From positions 99,392,380-99,456,379 of the forward strand of contig NC_052518.1 of the NCBI RefSeq assembly GCF_014356525.2: a stretch of 64,000 bases of DNA, read 5' to 3'. Numbering within the stretch: the stretch's first letter is position 1; every line of letters begins with the position of its first letter. Below are positions 9,955 through 21,614 of the stretch, one piece after another. Under the pieces are notes generated by a model. That model worked only from the letters and a program-made list of their open reading frames with translations, was not told where the DNA came from and made no database searches. The stretch comes from Nilaparvata lugens (taxonomy: Eukaryota; Arthropoda; Insecta; Hemiptera; Delphacidae). Position numbers and translations under genes: made by a program.

Positions 9955-11560
9955 GCGAATAACCAAGTATTAAACGTTTGAGAGATCTCAGCTTTGTGAG
10001 TTCCGAAGATTGTGTTTGGATTTTTGGAAGTACGAAATGAGATGAAGTGGCCAAGAAGCTATAGAAGAATCTATAGAAGAAACAGTAGAACCTGAAGATT
10101 GAGTTTGGATTTTTAGAAGTACATAACCAAAAGTACATAACCAAATATTAAACGTTTGAGAGATCTCTGTTTTGAGAGTTCCGAAGATTGAGTTTGGAAT
10201 TTTGAAAGTACAGATTGATATAAAATTGGCCATCAAGCTATAGAAGAAGATGTAAAAGAATTTACAGGAGAAGCTGTAGAACCTAAAGATTGAGTTTGGA
10301 TTTATTGAAGTAAATAACCAAATGTTAAAAGTTTGAGAGATCTCTGTTTTGAGAGTTCCGAAGATTGAGTTTGGATTTTCGGAAGTGCGAAATGAGATAA
10401 ACCAAGAAGCCAAGAAGCCAAGAGGCCAAGAAGCTGTAGAAGAATGTATAGAAGAAACTGTAGAAATTGGATTTTTAGAAGTACATAACCAAGTATTAAA
10501 CGTTTGAGAGGTCTCAGTTTTTAGAGTTCCGAAGATTGAGTTTGGAGTTTTGGAAGTACGAAATGAGATGAAGTGGCCATCAAGCTATAGAAGAAGCTGT
10601 AAAAGAATCTATAGAAGAAACTGTAGAACCTGAAGATTAAGCTTGGATTTTTAGAAGTGCATAACCAAATATTAAACGTTTGAGAGATCTCTGTTTTGAG
10701 AGTTCCGAAGATTGAATTTGGATTTTTGGAAGTACAAAATGAGATGAAGTGGCCAAGAAGCTATAGAAGAAGCTGTAAAAGAATTTATAGGAGAAACTGT
10801 AGAACCTGGTGATTGAGTTTGGATTTTTGGAAGAACGGATTGATATGAAGTGGCCATCAAGCTATAGAAGAATCTATAAAAGAAACAGTAGAACCTGAAG
10901 ATTGAGTTTGGATTTTTATAAGTACTTAACCAAATATTAAACGTTTGAGAGATCTCTGTTTTGAGAGTTTCGAAGATTGAGTTTGGAATTTTGAAAGTAC
11001 AGATTGATATAAAATTGGCCATCAAGCTATAGAAGAAGATGTAAAAGAATTTACAGGAGAAGCTGTAGAACCTAAAGATTGAGTTTGGATTTATTGAAGT
11101 AAATAACCAAATGTTAAAAGTTTGAGAGATCTCTGTTTTGAGAGTTCCGAAGATTGAGTTTTGATTTTTGAAAGTATGAAATGAGATGAAGTGGCCATCA
11201 AGCTATAGAAGAATCTGTAGGACAAGAAGATTGAGTTTGATTTTTGGAAGTACATAACCAGATATTAAACTTTTGAGAGATCTCTGTTTTGAGAGTTCCG
11301 AAGATTGAGTTTGGATTTTTGGAAGTACGAAATGAGATGAAGTGGCCATCAAGCTATAGAAGAAGCTGTAGAAGAATTTATAGGAGAAGCTGTAGAACCT
11401 AAAGATTGAGTTTGGATTTTTGGAAGTACATAACCAAGTATTCAACGTTTGAGATATCTGAGCTTTGAGAGTTCCGAAGATTCAGTTTGTATTTTTGGAA
11501 GTACAGGTTAAGATTGAGTGGCAAAGAAGTTATAGAATCCGTAGATTAAGTTCCGATATT
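9955..11560. repeat. Satellite-like array, ~176-bp period, about 9 units
   Basis: The block GTTTGAGAGATCTCTGTTTT recurs near 9978, 10155, 10331, 10503, 10678, 10944, 11121, 11270 and 11447, mostly 172-177 bp apart, with one ~266 and one ~150 interval. Inside each unit ATTGAGTTTGGATTTTTGG occurs twice, so the unit is a dimer of ~88-bp halves. Repetitive open frames on the minus strand (e.g. 9988-10413) follow the repeat and do not look like a protein family. Confidence 0.85.
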
Positions 11561-12102
11561 CTGAAGAGCAGATTGATATAAAGTGGCCAAGCTATAGAAG
11601 CCAAATAAAGGACTTGAAATGAAGGAGTGAGAGAGAAAGGAAGGAAGCCCTACAAAGAAATGGATGTGGTACGTGAACTCAGTGTTCAGTCAGAGCAGAG
11701 ACAAGAATAATATAGTTATCTTACTTATCCTTCATCTATGGTCAGAGATTGTAAGAGGAAGTTATGGAGGAAGTCAAAACACATCAAGGCACACAACAAG
11801 AAAAAGAATTGGAAGATCCATGGTTCACTAAAACATTAATTCACCATGGAGATGCCAAGATTACAAAAGGCTTGACCGAGAACAATTGTGGGAAACCTCC
11901 TAGAAATAATTAGACCAAATTGAGGCGGACAATTATGACAAAATTGTTATGGAAGTGCAACGATTCAGAGACGACAATTTTTCCTCTCCACTGTAATCTC
12001 TGCAAGAAGTATTCTGGAAAAATCCAGTCAGTCATTGAAGATGGAAAGTGATATCTACACTTGCGTGTACCTGCACATATATGCATCTAATGTGATCATA
12101 CC
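11561..12102. other. No gene recognised
   Basis: A purine-rich plus-strand stretch with a short frame DQIEADNYDKIVMEVQRF... (about 11912-11993) ends in a stop. No splice-supported exon could be drawn. Confidence 0.3.
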
Positions 12103-12141
12103 CTAAAGCCTGGTTTCCATTAGTAGCAGAGAAAACTTCTA

Positions 12142-12342
12142 TAGTGAAGTCCACGTTATAAAGACAGTATTTGATCAACTTTGATGTTGCATTCGACAAA
12201 GAAGGTATTACTATCATTTTATAGCTCCGAAACGATGCCAAATCTGTTTTTGGCAATGTAGAAATATAATTAATTAATGCAGAGGCAAGGCAACGCTGTT
12301 CTTCTATCTTTATCCACTGCCATTATAACGTGGACCTCACTA
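12142..12342. mobile_element. TAGTGAGG MITE, short subtype (201 bp)
   Basis: TAGTGAAGTCCACGTTATAA ... TTATAACGTGGACCTCACTA, flanked on both sides by TA. Interior AAATATAATTAATTAATGCA as in the copies at 31374 and 37423. Confidence 0.9.
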
Positions 12343-12775
12343 TATAATTCTATGATTGGTATTAACTGTATTCTGTGATTAGTAGAGTTAGTGGTAGAGT
12401 TCCCTGGGCAAGTACTAACTATCTTGTGAACTCTCCCAATAAAAACGTTCATGGTAGAGTAGAGTCGTGATAGAGTAATAGTTTTTATTAGAGTAGAGTG
12501 GGATAGTACTCTACCACTTGCTTTTCCCCATCACCGCTTTTCACTCCACCACTACTATGCTAATGAAAACAGTCTCGAGCTAGAAGAATAGAGTCGTACC
12601 GTAGGCTATCAAGTTTAAGAAGTAGCCTATTATTATTTATTAAAAAGTATTAATTCATTAAAAAGTGTTAATAAGTATTTAAGTGTTATCGAAAAGTATT
12701 GACATTTTTAAGTTAGTTCTGTTCATTAGACAATACACTTTACCCTACTATTCTCAATTGTAGTGAAAACAGTTA

Positions 12776-13174
12776 GACTCAACTCACACTTACGCGACTC
12801 AGGTCGAGAAGAGACTCGACTCTAGTGGAGAGCATGTGTTTCCAAATGGTGACGTCGGAGAGATTATAGTGAGGTCCACGTTATAATGGCAGTGGATGAA
12901 GATAGAAGAATAGCGATGCCGATTCTCTTCATCAATAAAATTATATTTCTACACTGTCAGAAACATAATTGGCATCGTTGTGGACCTAGAAAAGGATAGT
13001 ACCACCGGCTTTGTCGAATGATAGACAAGGATAGCAAAACCAAAGTTGATCAAATACTGTCATTATAACGTGGACTTCACTATAGAATCGACTGGTCTGA
13101 GTGTCACCATTTGGAAACATATGCTCTCGACTAGAGTCGAGTCTCTTCTCGACGTGAGTCGCGTAAGTTGAGCC
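12776..13174. mobile_element. Harbinger-like palindromic element, copy 2
   Basis: GACTCAACTCACACTTACGC ... GCGTAAGTTGAGCC, flanked by TTA (12773-12775 and 13175-13177). Without its insert it is ~181 bp, and the MITE insert lies 89-90 bp from both ends, at the dyad centre. Confidence 0.85.
12867..13082. mobile_element. TAGTGAGG MITE, short subtype (216 bp)
   Basis: TAGTGAGGTCCACGTTATAA ... CGTGGACTTCACTA with TA duplication (12865-12866, 13083-13084). Confidence 0.9.
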
Positions 13175-13369
13175 TTACTCGACCAAGTAAATAGAGTAGA
13201 ATTAGCTCGGTAGAGTTAGTATGCCAGTTACTCGACCACTAACTCTACTAGTGAAAACCAGGCTTTAGTGAGAATAGGTTATTAGGGAGAAGTTAGTTTC
13301 AGTATAGTATCTATAAAACATATCAAATGTTTGTCAAACTTACTGTAACACACGGTGTTACCTAAGGGT

Positions 13370-13545
13370 GATTTCCCACATATCAGTATCACAGACAGTG
13401 ACCGGTACAGTGAAAATATGATTTCCATGAGTTATAATAGGACTATTCCCACTCAGGCCGACCAAGCGTGTATGAATACTCCCATAAGAACTCATGGAGT
13501 TATAATCCTACTATCAAGGACACGTTCACTGATACTGATATAAGG
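13370..13545. repeat. Foldback repeat
   Basis: Left AGTATCACAGACAGTGACCG and TTCCATGAGTTATAATAGGA; right inverse block AACTCATGGAGTTATAATCC and CACTGATACTGATAT. MITE-like, ends not resolved. Confidence 0.55.
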
Positions 13546-14560
13546 AATCCGTCTTTACACCCCATCAAGTTATATGTGAATACTCTATGATGTTATAATT
13601 GATTCATACAATAAATACATCATCAAAATGATAGGGAGAGAGAAAATATGGTAACCAGATAAATTAATTAGTTATTATAATGTCATGGGTTGATTGAAAG
13701 TTCAGACAAAACCTTGTAGAAACCTGAGGACCACACAGAAAATTTGCGATTCATATTATGTACAGTATCTGGTTCGCTAGGTTCATTGCTTCTTCACGGT
13801 GATAAGTTGAGATCATTATCAGACATCTCAGTAGGATCTGACTGGGTTTTAGGTCATCAATACCGTTCTCAAGTATTGTTCATCACTGTCTTCAGTATTG
13901 GAGGACGATTTAACGATTTATAACCAACTCTCTGTATCGATTCATTTTTAATTTGTTTGGAAAGCTTATGAGCATCACTAGATAAGTAATATGATCAATG
14001 TTTAAAGAAGCTTATCGATACATTATTGGACCTTTGATGATTGGATGGAATAGGGGAGATTTATTATGTTATCAACAAAATTGATTGACCTTGTCGCTTA
14101 TCCTTCAAAACTCATGACCCTGAAAATAATATCATCAAGATTTCTGTATCTGTGTTCTAATTAAGTACAACACAAAGAGTAAAGTCATTATACATCTGGA
14201 GTTCCCTTGAGTAATTATTAGTTTTGAATTTTTGTTTCCAATATACTCGAGTTTGTTCATATGAGAACTGACAATCAAATTCGTTTTTTATCAGTGTGTA
14301 ATTCAATTTTACGGAAATGGTGCAGGCAGGCTTATCAGTGAAGGGCATTCAGTACCTGAGAAAAACAAGGGATTTCTTGCTTCAGCTTGAACAATGGATG
14401 AACAAAAACACCTACTGTTGGTGACGGTTACTTCTCACCGTAGTGAACACTGTTGTAAGTGAGAATATTATAGTTTAATTCAATTTTATGTTCTCCATGA
14501 CAAAAAACTGTAGAATAACTTTGCCGTAGTTTAGACACTGTGTTTATTTCATTTACAGTA
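13546..14560. other. No gene recognised
   Basis: AT-rich. A hydrophilic minus-strand segment at about 13800-13910 (TQSDPTEMSDNDLNLSP) is too short and lacks clear splice sites. Confidence 0.35.
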
Positions 14561-14562
14561 TC

Positions 14563-15292
14563 GGGGCACCGAGCTTCGCTTGTTATTTATCTATAGACTT
14601 TTGATAAACCAAACACATTTCTTTAAAATGATTGGGGAAGTACTAACAGCACAGCCCAAAACTGTTTCTTTCCCGAATTTTGATTTATACACTATAAATA
14701 GTTCAGAAAGTAGGTTATGTTCCATACATTTGAATTCAGGTTCAATTTTCTGTTCAAACATTTGAAAACAAAAAAATTATAATTCAGATTATATACAAAC
14801 GAAATTAAATAACAAAATAACACTCACTAATCACTTGAAATTGTCAAATAATGATCAACTTTGAAAATTATGATATACTCTAGTTTAGGAGGATTATCAT
14901 GTCATGTCAACAAATCGGATTATGTTGATCAAATAGATTAAATTGTCTAGCTAGATAAAATTTCTCGCTGATTGATTATGATTACACAGATGGAAATAAT
15001 TCTGCCTCTCTCCCACACAGGCACACGCATCTTCTGTTATAGAGAGACGACGAGATTATCATCTGTTTTCCAAGGATGAACTATCCTTTTAATGTCGTTC
15101 AGCGAGTTTTCCAAAGAATGAGACCTAGTGCAATCGAATCTTTATATCATAAACCTACTATGTTCCAAATTTCGTGAAAATCGTTAGAGCCGTTTTCGAG
15201 ATCCGTAAAACATAAATAACCAGATATAAAAATAGCCAGATATAAAAATAACCACATATATACAGAAATTGCTCGCTTAATATAATACACAA
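14563..15292. repeat. Retroposon-like dispersed repeat
   Basis: Starts GGGGCACCGAGCTTCGCTTG and ends near GAAATTGCTCGCTTAATATA. It contains CCAAATTTCGTGAAAATCG and TTAGAGCCGTTTTCGAGATC, a phrase I associate with insect retroposon 3' regions, and a short tandem ATAAAAATAACCAGATAT. Part (14640-14760) resembles 19985-20110. Family assignment uncertain. Confidence 0.45.
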
Positions 15293-15671
15293 AATCAAAA
15301 CAATGATTAATCCAAACTATTTCACTCCGGATTACATAGATGAGCCAGTCTGAATGATATCAAGATACCACGTAAATATTTAGAAATTTAGGCTGATGAA
15401 GCTCTTCCTTAAGAATGGAATGCATTCCTCATTTCTCAACAAAAAGTAAATGTTTTCTAAATATTATGGAACCTCAGTGTACAAACCACTAAATGTTTCC
15501 TTTCCCAATCATTTTGATAATGTACTTATTGTATAAATGAATAAATGAATGAATAAAGTTGATTCAATTTATTGAGAGGGAATGTATCAGGCGAATTCTG
15601 AAGTGGAATGTAATATGCGGGAGCCCTATTCATACACCAAGACGGGGTTCCTGAGACGCACTTGTCTCCAG

Positions 15672-15920
15672 TTTCAAATCAAATTTATTGCCAAATTTAT
15701 ATAAATAATGCACAAAACATGGAAAACAAAATTCAGTTTCATACATTAGAAATTTTTTGTTAGTAAATTTATAAAAGCTTTGTTAGTAAATACAAAAGCT
15801 TTTATTGAAACTAAATAATAATAAAATATATAATATTGGCTATAACAAAATATATAAGTTTGTTATGAAGAATCGAAATATCGTTAGAAGAAGAATTTTA
15901 CAAAGAAATAGACCATAGAA
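15672..15920 (-). repeat. Retroposon 3' end, minus orientation
   Basis: AAATCAAATTTATTGCCAAA gives, on the minus strand, a terminal GGCAATAAATTTGATTTG tail similar to that at 26660-26790. The body is short and AT-rich. Confidence 0.4.
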
Positions 15921-16566
15921 GTACTCGAAAAGTTAATAACGTGATATGACCGTGAGTCTGTGATGATGTTCAGAGGAGTTTTTCAACTCTTGATCAATAT
16001 CATTACCGAATTCTTAATTTACTTCCGGTCGGTCTACCGAAAGACAAAACGTCTCTGAATTCTCCCAGAAACGTGAACGATTTTAAAAACGTTGTGCGCG
16101 TTCTTCATGGCGTCCGTGAGATCATATTACGGCTGTGAACCTTATTATCATAACCGCATTAAAAGCTTCTCATATTTTTTCATCTTGATGGCAAATTGTT
16201 TTTTGGAGTGTGAAATGGAATGAAATTATTAAACTCGCGGGCTTTGTACGATGTGAAGTATGATAGCGTTTTAAGATATAGCTTGTTAGGATTATAATTA
16301 GGATTGCGTATAACGGAATTCAAACAATGGAATTCCTCTGTGAGTTTAGTGAAAGAGTGGATAACAGTCCGAGACTTAATCACAGTGATGTTGGTGCAGG
16401 CTTCAACTATCATGGGAAAACGAACCATTATTAGTGAAGTGGGATCAGATCCCGTTAACAGGTGGAAGTAGAGCTATGGCTTGCAAACCATTCACTACAT
16501 TCTATTTCAACAAACGAGATTCCTAGGTACCTTATAAAATTCAATTTCCAATTCCACTGTGTATAA
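15921..16566. other. No gene recognised
   Basis: A small plus-strand frame MASVRSYYGCEPYYHNR... starts at 16109 but has no supporting features. Confidence 0.3.
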
Positions 16567-17031
16567 CCTTCCGGCAGTCGCGCTGTTGTAAAAATTACAA
16601 CAATGTCAGTTTTTTTTCTGCACAAAACTATTGAATGGGGTGGTGTCAGTGAATGAGTCACCTATGCATTCCAAAACTTTCCCCCCATCACTCCACTGAG
16701 TTGCAGTATCAACCGAGCAATGGTTCAGTCTTTAGGTGCCATTTAGTCGCGACAGTGTATAAGTCAGGGAAAGACTGTATACGGGGATTGTAAACGAACC
16801 AATAACACAGAATTGATGGCTTTGCTTGATGTACCCTATTGGGCTATGAAATGGTATTCATCCAAATGTTCATAGGCGTAGAATAATCCAAGAAGATGGA
16901 AAAAGTAATTATACAATTGATTAATATGTTTTGACAGTAAACAGAGTACATGACACTTGGAAAATTGGATGTTGTACAAAATACAACACGCGACTGCTGG
17001 TGTGGCCGAGCAGGGCGTGACTACCGGAAGG
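16567..17031. mobile_element. Non-autonomous element with CCTTCCGG ends and ATAA duplication
   Basis: CCTTCCGGCAGTCGCG at the left and the inverse GTGACTACCGGAAGG at the right, both flanked by ATAA (16563-16566, 17032-17035). Both subterminal regions also carry AGTCGCG..TGTTGTA followed by a TTGTA/TACAA palindrome. The 4-bp AT-rich duplication is reminiscent of piggyBac-type elements (normally TTAA), but this is not established. Confidence 0.65.
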
Positions 17032-17194
17032 ATAATCATAGATTTAAGCCTTCAGATTCAAGATTGTTTATTTAGTCTATCGGTATCAGTAAACCATAAA
17101 GAAACTAAGTACAGTTTTCTGATTCCTCGTTGGTAATAAATCAGGGTTGGGAGATTTAAGAGATCTAACAAACAAGACAACAAACTCTCTGGCC

Positions 17195-17985
17195 TGGTTG
17201 CACAAAGCTTGTTAAATTTCAAAACCCATATGTTTTGATGTTTACATGAGTATAATTGTGGATTTGAGTGAAATTTTCAATATTTTTTACAATTGTGAAG
17301 GAATATTTTTGTTTGGATTTGTATTTGGAAATTGATAAATCTTATAAATTCAAAATTGTAGTAGATACATTTTTGTGGACTCAAAGTTGTGTGCGAATCA
17401 AGTTATAATTCAAGTTACGTAAGTAACATAACCTTTAGACTGTGTATTCCAAATTAAGGTTTGAAGCAGTTTTGGGCAAATGCCTGTTGTTTTTACCTGA
17501 ATTGTTTTTGCATATGAATAAATAAATAAATAAATCACAATTTAATACCACGAGAACCAATCAGAGGAGAGTAGTGTCACAGAGAAGGATTTTTTTGAGA
17601 AGGCTTCTATGATTGGTTGTCAGTTCCCGTTGCATTTTAATCACGGTTAGAATTCAACAAGCTTTTGAGCGAACGCCTCACAAAAGTCTGTTAAATTTCA
17701 AACATGATTAAATGCTATTAGAACCAATCAGAGAGGGATTTTTTCAAGAAGGCTTCTATGATTTGGTTCTCAGTTCCCGTGGCATTTAATCACGGTTAGA
17801 AATCAACAAGCTTTTGTGCTACCGCACTCACAAAAGCCTGTTAAATCTAAATCTTAATTTAATACTGTACCAAGATAATCAATCAGAAGGATTTTTTTAA
17901 GAAGGCTTTTCTGATTGTTCTTATGGTTCTCGTGGCATTTAATCACGTTTGAAGTTACCAGGCTTTTGTGCAACCGTGTCTAAGC
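17195..17985. mobile_element. Head-to-tail trimer of a palindromic MITE, first unit interrupted
   Basis: The family has TTGCACAAAAGCCTGTTAAA ends and AGAACCAATCAGAG / CTGATTGG..CTCGTGGCATTTAATCACG arms. Unit boundaries recur near 17195, 17672, 17818 and 17985, giving three units that share ends. The first is split by a retroposon-like insert (about 17230-17534) whose end is GCATATGAATAAATAAATAA. Units are 60-85% alike by eye. Confidence 0.7.
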
Positions 17986-18000
17986 AACTGAAAATAGTTG

Positions 18001-18290
18001 ACCGAGCGAAGTGAGGTCTAAGATTCAAGTCGACGATTTTGCATTTCTCTTTATGTTTATATTTATGTTCAGTATTTACAGCGAAACGCAACAATAGATT
18101 TTCATGAAATTTGACAGGTATGCTCCTTTTTAAATTTCGCGTCGACGTATACATACGGTTTTTTACATTTTGGATTTTAAGGATAATACAAAAGGAAAAG
18201 GAGTCTCCTTTGAACGCCAATATTACCGTGAGAATCAGACTTTAGAATTATTCATCATAAATCAAAAATTATAATTATTCATCATAAATT
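18001..18290. repeat. Dispersed repeat (GAGCGAAGTGAGGTCTAAGA)
   Basis: Includes TTTTCATGAAATTTGACAGG, TTCGCGTCGACGTATACATA and AAAAGGAAAAGGAGTCTCCT. Recalled as a common planthopper repeat; no coding frame. The ends are not resolved. Confidence 0.45.
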
Positions 18291-19111
18291 ATTCATATAA
18301 TACTAACCGTTTAAAAGCATCAAAGCATCTTGAAAATGTATCTTTCCATCAACATTAGTAGACAGTTGTCTACTAACTTTGTCTTTCCATAAGCTGAGGC
18401 CATAATTCTAGTTTGGAGTTTGGAGTTATTGATAGAAAACATTTTTTTTACATTTATCTTTTTTAATCTGATGATTAAAATTGCAAAAAATATTATTGAA
18501 AAAAAATTATTTCTAAAATCATTAAAAGTGAGAAATGAAGTTTGTAGGAAATCAGCATTATGGTAGTTTATTATGTTAATTTCAACACATAGATTTTTCG
18601 CCAACACGTCAACACAGAATGTTCTCTGATGGGTTGATTGGATTGGCGTATCGACGGCAGCCAGACCTGATAACAACGCTCACACTCACATTCCGGGACG
18701 ACACGTCACGGTACGATAGGACAGAAAGCTTATGTTTATTTAGGAGTTTTTCTAGACATTTTAAATTCATAAATTATTTATTAATTTTTGAGAATACATA
18801 ACAACAGGTCAATGTAACTTACTGAGCGCGAGGTCTAAAGAACTACTAGTATAGAAGATTTCGTATGAGCATTTATATTGTTTGTAGAGTAGAACAAACA
18901 TAGCAACGTAGCGAGTTCTTACTTAAACTCTATGCTGGAAGCTGTCTCCTTGGCTCGTTTTCTGTGGGTTTGTATATTCAGTTGGCTACACGATAACTCC
19001 CGAACACTTTGACCACATTAAAAATAATTGAACACATATTCTAAAAAAATAGAATACCTGAGGATAAATTTCGATGGTCAAAGATTCTGAATCAATTTTC
19101 ACTGTAGAGAG
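18291..19111. other. No gene recognised
   Basis: A GC-richer patch at 18600-18720 lacks a convincing frame. A possible second repeat with GAGCGCGAGGTCTAAAG lies at 18820-18990. Confidence 0.35.
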
Positions 19112-19630
19112 TATTTGATATTATAAATACAGCTGACTTAGTTACCATAGTTGGTTATTCCTTGTTAAATCTCATTTTATCATGTTTCATCACTAGAGTT
19201 AAATTCTGTCAATTAAAGCCAATATTTTGATCCAAATATCGATATTTTCTATTTAATGGATGCCACGGTATTATGGCCACGGTAATGGAGGCCATGGTAT
19301 TGTAACATGGTATGGTAACGCAGATAGAATTGATTCTGTCAATTAAATTGAAATAGAAAATATCGATATTTGGATCAAAATATAGGCTTTAATTGACAGA
19401 ATTGAACTTTAGTGATGAAATATGATAAAATTAGATTTAACAAGGATTAACAAAGTACGGTAACTAAGTCAGCTGTATTTATCATATCAGTATTTTAATA
19501 AAAACACTTAGGCTTTAATTGACAGAATTGAACTCTAGTGATGAAACATGATAGAATTAGATTTAACAAGGAATAACAAACCATGGTAACTGAGTCAGCT
19601 GTATTTATCATATCAGTATTTTAATAAAAA
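19112..19630. repeat. Foldback with duplicated right arm
   Basis: Left arm (19112-19255: AATACAGCTGACTTAGTTAC, AAATATCGATATTTTC) is inverted at 19340-19490. Part of the right arm is repeated again at 19508-19630 (AATTGACAGAATTGAACTCT). The loop has three GCCACGGTA/GCCATGGTA-like repeats. Confidence 0.75.
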
Positions 19631-20364
19631 CACTTCACATACATGGGCTACTTTTTAACAAATTAATATAAACAATTTAAAAATCTTGAAGTACCCTTTA
19701 TTTTTTAAAAACTTTGAAATAGTTGAACAACTAGTTTCGACCCTAAATCAGGTCATTTTCAAGTTGACTAACTTCAACTTGAAGTTAGTCAACTTGAAAA
19801 TGACCTAAGTTTGGGTTGAAACTAGTTGTTGAACTATTTTAAAGTTTTTTCAAAATAAAGAAACTTTAAAATAGTTCAAAAACTAGTTTCGACCCTAACT
19901 CAGGTCATTTTCAAGTTGACTAACTTCAAGTTTATTTTTTTATTTATTTATTCGTTGATATAATTACAAATCATATGAATATGATCGGGATAGAACAACA
20001 GGCATAGCCCAAAACTATTCTGTTCCCAAATTTTGATAAATAATGAAATGTCCGAAAAAATAGGTTATGTTCTTACTGAGGAAATTTAAAGTTCAAAGTT
20101 CTGTCCAAGAATATATATTAGCTAGAAATTTTGAATTTAGAATGATTGAAATACCAAATTATAATCAAATTTTGCACTTAATATCACCGCACTTTGAATA
20201 AATTAAGTTATTTCAGAAAATTTTGAAGCCAAAAATATACACACAACTTTCAAAGCTAGTCAACTTGAAAATGACCTAAGTTAGGGTTGAAAACTAGTTG
20301 TTCAACTATTTCAAAGTTTCTAAAAAATGAAGGGTACTTCAAGATTTGTATATTGTTTTTATTA
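19626..20364 (-). mobile_element. Snapback retroposon, Penelope-like, with nested retroposon
   Basis: Flanked by ATCAGTATTTTAAT and ATCAGCATTTTAAT (19612-19625, 20365-20378; 14 bp, one mismatch). The left end carries the one-sided tail (AAAACACTTCACATACATGG). The rest consists of alternating inverted arms built on GTTGAACAACTAGTTTCGAC and TGACTAACTTC. The sequence 19931-20253 is a separate insert, reading on the minus strand as a retroposon 3' end with an AAATAAATAAA tail. Confidence 0.75.
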
Positions 20365-20789
20365 ATCAGCATTTTAATGTATAATATTATATTTTATCAT
20401 TATTTACTGCAAACTATCTACCACCTTGTCCCCTCAACAAAGAACGGAGATTTTGGTCACCATTCTATATTTTCGAGTAAGTCATCCATTGATACGTTCT
20501 ATTTGTTATTTAAAACTTGACAGACACGCTTTGGTACTGACGCTTTACTAGAGCACAAAATCGCATCATCAGTGGAGCGTAAGAAAAACGTTATCCAGTA
20601 AATTTGTGACTTTGTCCTGTCAGTTAGACCTGTAAAATTATAAACGCCTATCGAATCGTGTGAGCCATACTCTATTCGTCCTCAATCTTATATTTGCCTA
20701 CAATCCGATACTGTATTTCATATTCATATTCAAGACATTTGAATATGGTCAAATCGGGTACGCTTTACACAATAATTTCTCTCCTCGCT

Positions 20790-21475
20790 TAGAATAAAAA
20801 TAAGAATAAGAATACTTTTATTCCATTAAGGCAACATACAATGCAATAGGAAACGTCAATAAATATTTCAAGAGGTCAATAAACATCAATAAAACTATTA
20901 CAAGAAAAAAAACAAACATTATAGAAATATGAATTTGGGGATATAAAGCACTATGCGAATTAACAAAAGCAATACAAGAGAGATTACATAACAATTCTTA
21001 AGTCTAAAAATAATCTATCACGGGCAGATGAATGAACTCAGAAGAGGAATGAATGGGATTCTTTAAAAGGAGATTCTCCAATCTTTTCTTGAATGAAGCA
21101 AGTGGTAGTTCCCTAACAGTGATAGGGAGGATATTGAAAAGTTTCAGCGATAAGTGTCCAGGACTTGTCAATATTTTACTTAATCTTGTATAGGGCACGT
21201 CTATTCTGATCCTATTTCTTGTATTGTAGCTGTGAATGTCCTCTCTACAATGATGGTTGTCAATATTCTTCCTTACATTCATTAAGAGTTTGAAAGCCAC
21301 CATCCCATAAATAGTCATACTATTTCCACTTATGAATAGCGGCTTACAGTACTCCAGATAAGCTGCACCAGAAATAATACGCAATGCCTTCTTTTGCAAC
21401 AGTAGCACCATTTGAACCTCTGGAGCACAACCCCACAAGACCAATCCATAACTATAGACACTCAGGCACAAAGCG
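20790..21475 (-). pseudogene. Non-LTR retrotransposon 3' end (reverse-transcriptase C-terminal region)
   Basis: An open minus-strand frame of 155 codons (21471-21004) reads SVYSYGLVLWGCAPEVQMVL, LLQKKALRIISG, then IHSYNTRNRIRIDVPYTRLS and ends ...LPVIDYF. The SYG..LWG, LQK.A.RI and IHSYNTR motifs are typical of the region after the polymerase domain in jockey/CR1-type LINEs, so this is only the last part of ORF2. The 3' end has a TTATTCTTATTCTTATTTT microsatellite (20790-20810). The 5' side is cut at the MITE at 21477. No stop or frameshift is seen in this stretch, so it is a comparatively young 5'-truncated copy. Confidence 0.85.
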
Positions 21476-21476
21476 T

Positions 21477-21614
21477 TTTTTAGGCGTTTTCAGACGAGTC
21501 TGCACGGCAGAAAGCTTTCTGATTGGCTGATTGTCAGCTGATTCCCGAACGCTAACCCAATCAGCCAATGGGAGAGCTTCTTGTCCTGCCGACTTGTCTG
21601 AAAACGCTTGAAAA
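21477..21614. mobile_element. Palindromic MITE (GCGTTTTCAGACGAGTC)
   Basis: TTTTTAGGCGTTTTCAGACG ... GTCTGAAAACGCTTGAAAAA, with matching inner blocks AAGCTTTCTGATTGGCTGAT and AATCAGCCAATGGGAGAGCT. It sits at the truncation point of the LINE fragment. Confidence 0.75.

Larger units (their letters stand above)
12103..13268. mobile_element. Outer inverted-repeat element hosting two nested insertions
   Basis: Left end CTAAAGCCTGGTTTCCATTA and right end TAGTGAAAACCAGGCTTTAG are inverted; subterminal blocks AGTAGAGTTAGTGGTAGAG and its inverse also match. It contains a TAGTGAGG MITE (12142-12342) and a Harbinger-like palindrome (12776-13174) that itself holds another TAGTGAGG MITE (12867-13082). 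Target duplication not resolved. Confidence 0.7.

Noticed and set aside
9988..11445. Several 80-141-codon minus-strand frames with NPNSIF repeats
   Set aside because: They follow the ~176-bp satellite units; no recognisable protein and frames break between units.
18320..18676. 118-codon minus-strand frame
   Set aside because: AT-driven composition (Ile/Asn/Phe/Lys), no motif.
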